Shown piece by piece: positions 59,586 through 64,000 of a stretch of DNA of 64,000 nucleotides. The notes under the pieces were generated by a model. The model saw only the letters and a list, made by a program, of their open reading frames with translations, was not told the DNA's origin and did no database searches. Source of the DNA: Pyrus communis (taxonomy: Eukaryota > Streptophyta > Magnoliopsida > Rosales > Rosaceae). Every line of letters begins with the position of its first letter. The first letter of the stretch is position 1. Location: assembly GCF_963583255.1 (NCBI RefSeq), contig NC_084807.1, positions 20,592,072 to 20,656,071 on the forward strand, written 5' to 3'. The translations under genes were made by a program, and so were the position numbers.

Positions 59586-60409
59586 TTGAGCTCCCTTGCT
59601 GAGTACCGTGAATGGCATTGGCTGCTTAGTTCTCTTGGCCAGGAGAAAGGTGGGCTGCTCCCAAGATATGAGGTAAAGAGGATCAAGGTGAATGCATTAG
59701 CTCGTCTGATCGTTGTCGTGGAGCCTACCATGAATGAAGGTGGAAAGAAGAGATCTTCCTTACCTGCTCAAGAGATGCCAGTTGAGAAAAAACTGAAGAT
59801 TTCCTCCACTGCTTGTGAGGGTCCGCCTATTGCTGAAAAGCCCGTGATTAACATGACTTATTCTAATGGGAAGAAAAATGAGGCTGCTAGATCTGAGCAT
59901 GTAGCGTCTGCCGTGTTGAGAATGGCTAGTGTGATTGCTGATAGGATTGCTCAGCGTAAAGGTCTTGTCATGCCTCTAGTGCTGAAGTTTGTACCAAGAT
60001 GTCCGTTAGGAGCTAAGTCTGGTTCACCTTTGGAGAGGTTTGCTATTATAAAGAGTGATAAGGTGGACTTTGCTGCTAAAGTGGCATTAAGGCCCACTCC
60101 TTCTGCTGCTGAGATTGATTTGCTTGCTGTGAAGGATGAGACTGCTATCGTAGACAGCTTTGAAAATCCACTAAGCCTGCTTTTGGGGAGGCTACTGAGA
60201 TCTGTGCGCTCTTGAAACCAAATCTGCTTGAAGACATAAATGCTTGTTTCTCTATTTCTCTGGAATGCTTGCTTGCATTTACTTTTAAGGTTTCTATTTG
60301 TGAAGTAGTAAAAAAGATTGGTGCTAAGGCTGGAGCAGCCGGGGGTGAAGCGCTGGATGGTGCTACTGTTGAGAATGTCGCGACTGCTGAAGATATGGCA
60401 ACCGAGTAG
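59586..60409 (+). pseudogene. Unrecognised ORF inside LTR element, one frameshift
   Basis: Starts MSSLAEYREWHWLLSSLGQE, about 197 codons, then a one-base shift near 60175 moves into the frame ending DMATE-stop at 60409 (AFGEATEICALLKPNLLEDI bridges the shift). Composition is Ala/Glu/Lys-rich with a basic middle (EKKLKISS, GKKNEAARS). I recognise no domain. It lies antisense to the probable element direction, as do the extra antisense ORFs in some plant gypsy elements; it could also be captured host sequence. Confidence 0.45.
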
Positions 60410-61388
60410 TCGTGGAGTGTCTAAGTTGCTGAAGAGTTGTCTTCTTGGTAGTCTTTAAAAATTTCTTTGTGTTCCTTGTTCCTTTTGCTTTGCTTGAACT
60501 CCTTCGATTTTTGTTAGTCATTTATCAATTTTGCTAGAAAATTTAATAAACTTGTTTTCTTCACTTTTCTCCATCTTTGCTTCTTTTGTTCATGCCCTAA
60601 CCTTTAAACTTTATAGACAGACCATGTAGCCTATGCAGTTGTAGGTGTTGGTGTAGAACTTTGCAAAGTTGTTAGCCATAGGGTTGGCAATCGGACGCCT
60701 TACTTACAGAAACAGACAAGTCTGCGTGATCACTAGGCTGTTAATCTTGGCTTTCTCCAATTCTGTAGCTTGCGTAGCTGGTATCACAACACTTTAGGAC
60801 TTGGTGTAGGTCGTTCTGCGCTTGGCAGGGAGGAAGCTTATCGACTACGTAGCATGTCGAGAGTGAATAAAGCTTTGTATATGCACGCTAGCTTGTTTAA
60901 CTTTTCATAAGAATGTGCGGTTGTATAAGTCTAGTGTGGCTTTACTATTCGAAAGGCAAGCCATAGGCAGTCTTCTAGAAAGCATAGGCTACCTTAGTAC
61001 ATTCAGTAACGGCTTTAGGGTTCCAGGGCAGCCTCCTGTAGGGCATACTGCGTAATGTGCCCCCTCCGTCTCTAGGGCCCGGTCCCTCTCGAATTAGGCC
61101 AAGAGACCCAAAATCTTTCAGCTAGCTAAGCCTTGAAAAATACTATTGTGGCTATTTCTAGGAATCCCGGCACAAGCCATCGTGTACCTAGTTATACCAG
61201 GGCAGCCCGACTCATCCACGTCTGGATATTCGAAGTGTAAGTTTATCATGTCGCCTTGGAGTGCAAACCAATGTGGGTGTTAGGGAATTGGTTTACCCTC
61301 TCGCATTGGAAAGCAATTAGTTTATCCTCTCGCACTGGAAAACAGACCTATGTGGGCGTCGGGGAATTCGTTTATCCTCACCCATCGA
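60410..61388. other. Non-coding internal part of the LTR element
   Basis: No ORF recognised. Contains a repeated TTTATCCTCTCGCA(C/T)TGGAAA phrase around 61285-61345, adjacent to the truncated LTR, suggesting local rearrangement. Confidence 0.5.
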
Positions 61389-61871
61389 AGAACCTTTGAA
61401 AGTTAGAATTTTGATGGAAAAGTGTTTGGAGAATTTAGAGAGTTTAGCAAGAGAATTGAGACTGAATTTTGGAGAGAATGAGGTAGTATTTATAGAGGTG
61501 TGGCCGGCCTCCTTGGGTGAGAGAGGATCGGCCACTTGGCTCCTTTTGTGGGCTAGGTTCTTGATTTATGTTCAATTGGGAATAATTGAACAATTAATTA
61601 ATTAATTAGCCAATTAATAGAATAATTGCCTAATTGATTAGCTAATTAATATAATAAAAGGGGAAAGATTTGGGAGTTACCTTGTGGAGAGGATTTGATG
61701 AGGATGGATGAAATATGTTTTGAAATGTTACTCATTTTGGGCACTTTTGACTTGGTTGAAAGATGATTGCCCACTGCTTGCGCGTAAGAATCCCGGTGTG
61801 TCTCGAGGGTAATTTTATCATTTTTTACCCAAAAATCCACATGTTACCTTGTGATTATTTTTGGCTCCACA
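61389..61871 (-). repeat. LTR, truncated copy
   Basis: Matches the left LTR from GTTAGAATTTTG to TCCACA but lacks the first 120 or so bases. Confidence 0.7.
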
Positions 61872-62159
61872 TGAGTGATTACTGAAATTCAATAACCAAG
61901 TATTGTTCTTTTTAAAAATATGGATAATTTATCAAAAGAATTATTTTATTAATTTTTGTGAAAAATCTAGTAATGCCTTATGAATTGTGGATCTCTTTCA
62001 TTTTGCTCTCTATACTTTCAATTTAAGTTCTATAATTTCATCAGTTGTGGAATGTAGATGATCAATTTTGATTTACAAGGTAATTTAATACGTACTTGGA
62101 ACTCATATAATTGACAAATGATAGAAAGAAAAAAAAAATTGAAATTTACACATACTTTT
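61872..62159. other. Short intergenic stretch
   Basis: AT-rich, no gene; ends with the target duplication CTTTT of the second Cassandra. Confidence 0.5.
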
Positions 62160-62797
62160 TGTCACATCCCGGTCTGGGGCGGATCACTTCCCGGACCCGC
62201 TCCACCATCATAACATGATATTGTCCGCTTTGGGCTTACCATTCTCTCACGGTTTTGTTTTTGTGAACTCACGAGCAACTTTCCAGTGGGTCACCCATCA
62301 TGGGATTGCTCTAGCCCTCTTCTCGCTTAACTTCGGAGTTCGTACGGAACCCGAAGCCAGTGAGCTCCCAAAAGACCTCATGCTAGGTAGGGATAAGAAT
62401 ATACATATAAGGATCACTCCCCTAGGCGATGTGGGATATCACAATCCACCACCCTTAAGGGCCCAACGTCCTCGTCTGCACACCACAATTAGGGTTAGGC
62501 TCTGATACCAAATTGTCACATCCATGCACCGGGCGGATCACTTCCCGGGCCCGCTCCACCACTGTAGAATGATATTGTCCGCTTTGGATTTACCATTCCC
62601 TCACGGTTTTGTTTTTGGGAACTCACGAACAACTTTCCAGTGGGTCACCCATCATGGGATTGCTCTAGCCCCCTTCTTGCTTAACTTCGGAGTTCCTACG
62701 GAACCCGAAGCCAGTGAGCTCCCAAAAGGCCTCGTGCCAGGTAGGGATGAAAATATACATATAAGGATCACTCCCATGTGTGATGTGGGATATCACA
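62160..62797 (-). mobile_element. Cassandra TRIM retrotransposon, copy 2
   Basis: 284 bp LTRs at 62160-62443 and 62514-62797, the same length and spacing (70 bp) as copy 1, with perfect target duplication CTTTT (62155-62159, 62798-62802). A Met-tRNA primer-binding site TGGTATCAGAGCC is on the minus strand at 62498-62510. 5S-like segments lie at about 62269-62352 and 62623-62706. No coding capacity. Confidence 0.94.
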
Positions 62798-62802
62798 CTT
62801 TT

Positions 62803-63377
62803 TGTAGGTTTTTTATTTTTATTTTTATCACCGATATTCTTTGAAATTGACTCACTCTATCAAGATGGTCCACAACGTTGAAAATCAATCAATGTTGTCC
62901 GTGAATAAAGGCGTTGCAAATCAATGTCGTTCTTCTATTTAAATTCTGTTAAAAAATCTGTTAATATGCTGACTTGGTGTGGGACTCTCCACTTTAGTAT
63001 TATGATGCTATTAATTTTTAATTTAGCCTTTGCATCATTTAAACTAGATCAAGCCCACACATTATGTGTGTAAATATAAAATACTAAAAAGAAAAATAAA
63101 ACTATAATATTGAAAAGAAAGAAGATGGGCAGAAATGTGAGAGAGAGAAAATGTGGATTTTTTTTACTTTTTAAAAAAAAAAAAAAAATTAGAGATGCTA
63201 TGTTGATATGTGGGTGAGGTTTGAAAAGAAAAAAAAAAATTAGTTTGTCAATATTGTAAGTTATGATGCTATTACAACAAATATGATATAAAATTAAAAA
63301 TTTACATAAGTTAAAGATATTGGTAATTTACCACTAATAAAGTGAAAATTTGTTAAATCAACCTTTTTTATTTATTT
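62803..63377. other. Intergenic, no gene seen
   Basis: AT-rich with A runs (about 63172-63189, 63231-63239). No ORF or repeat recognised. Confidence 0.5.
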
Positions 63378-63601
63378 ATTTTTTTTTAACAAACGATATT
63401 ATTTATACTAAGAGGTTAAAAAGAGGTAAAGCCAACAAACATATAAAAACAGGTGCTATTGCGGCTACACCTCTCGATTTGTTAGGCTGGGAATTGGCTA
63501 AGCCTCATAATGGGTTCAAATTCACTTTTGGCGAGAATTGAACCTAGGACATCACTTACAAATGAAGAAGAATATCACTAAACCGTAATACTAAGTGGCC
63601 A
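63378..63601 (-). mobile_element. tRNA-derived SINE, family 1
   Basis: Minus strand: GGCCACTTAGTATTACGGTT head with GTGATATTCTTC, B-box-like AGGTTCAATTCTC, middle with ATTATGAGGCTTAGCC, and tail AAATAATATCGTTTGTT plus A's. Carries an extra insertion (about 63410-63470) compared with the copy at 23751. Confidence 0.7.
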
Positions 63602-63679
63602 CTACCATCATAATTTAAAACAAAGAGATAACACTCTTATTAATTAAACCCACCCAGCATGTCTATTTAGCACATAACC

Positions 63680-64000
63680 TTAATTTACCAAGCCCTCATT
63701 CACCACCTCTATTTCAGACTTATTTGCTGCCTCATCTTTGTACTTGTTATAAATATCACTGGTCTAAAATTTCCTAGTCCGAACCACCAAAACCAGGGAT
63801 ATTAGTACATCAAGAAATGCCAGCAATAATTATAATGAAGGACAATTTGTAACATTGTCCTCCAGTAAAATTTAATCCTTCCCCATGTTTCCTCTCCAAT
63901 CCCATAGCTATCAACTGCTTCTCTGCCTCCTTATCGTATAGAAACACTGTGACCTTCACATTAAACAAAAATGACCCAAGTGGGCAAGCCATTTGCCCAA
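63680..64000 (-). pseudogene. NRT1/PTR (NPF) transporter C-terminal fragment
   Basis: Minus strand: FLFNVKVTVFLYDKEAEKQL, AMGLERKHGE, GGQCYKLSFIIIIA, then after a frameshift ISLVLVVRTRKF, stop, TSDIYNKYKDEAANKSEIEV and a stop at 63680-63682. These are the last two membrane segments and the cytosolic tail of an NPF-type MFS transporter (nitrate, peptide or hormone). A frameshift near 63820 and a TAG in place of the expected Tyr show it is broken, at least here. Most of the gene would lie beyond the right edge. Confidence 0.78.

Larger units (their letters stand above)
58240..61871 (-). mobile_element. Deleted LTR retroelement (LARD-like)
   Basis: Left LTR 58240-58849 (TGTGGATGCAAATTTC...GGCTCCACA). 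The right LTR is truncated, 61389-61871, and shares about 480 bp with it (GTTAGAATTTTG...TTTTTGGCTCCACA). A G-rich purine stretch abuts the left LTR when read on the minus strand (about 58850-58862), so it probably reads right to left. Gag and pol are absent. The internal 2.5 kb holds an ORF on the opposite strand (59586-60409) and non-coding sequence. A target duplication is not convincing (GAAGT versus TGAGT). Confidence 0.7.

Overview
This is nuclear DNA of a flowering plant. The genes have many short exons with GT..AG introns, the background is AT-rich, and transposons are dense, including two Cassandra elements with 5S-rRNA-like LTRs, plant Ty1/copia, PIF/Harbinger and tRNA-derived SINEs. 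The proteins look most like woody eudicot, probably Rosaceae (apple/pear type). That placement is inferred from recognition only, without a database search.

Layout. At 0-10 kb lie a LINE reverse-transcriptase remnant and then a decayed plastid limit-dextrinase (pullulanase, PU1) gene on the minus strand. It is split by a young, structurally complete Ty1/copia retrotransposon (2874-7943, TSD ATCTT) that landed on an intron/exon junction. At 10-18 kb is mostly intergenic sequence with several MITEs and one DUF1635 gene (12930-13780, -). At 18.2-21.3 kb is a 13-exon shugoshin (SGO1) gene whose C-terminal exons have been amplified in tandem. At 21-40 kb there is no host gene: SINEs, a Cassandra TRIM, non-autonomous DNA elements, a 2.56 kb and a 1.13 kb solo LTR, and a 3.46 kb PIF/Harbinger element with two converging broken genes.

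At 40.8-45.3 kb is a GPI-anchored pectate-lyase-like gene (PMR6 type, +), at 46.8-49.2 kb a PP2A B' (B56) regulatory subunit (-), and at 50.4-57.7 kb a 17-exon KTF1/SPT5-like gene (RNA-directed DNA methylation, -). KTF1 carries a ten-copy decapeptide repeat, a long WG/GW Argonaute-hook region and ten CCHC zinc knuckles. At 58-64 kb are a deleted LTR retroelement with an unrecognised ORF, a second Cassandra, a SINE and the degraded C-terminal end of an NRT1/PTR (NPF) transporter at the window edge.

The intact host genes (DUF1635, SGO1, PMR6-like, PP2A B', KTF1) are unrelated in function and are ordinary neighbours in a plant chromosome, not a pathway. Exon boundaries were assigned by eye from homology, reading frame and splice sites; summed exon lengths are multiples of three for DUF1635, SGO1, PMR6-like, PP2A B' and KTF1. 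The most unusual items are the KTF1 domain architecture, the SGO1 exon-intron amplification, and the copia insertion that duplicated a splice acceptor.
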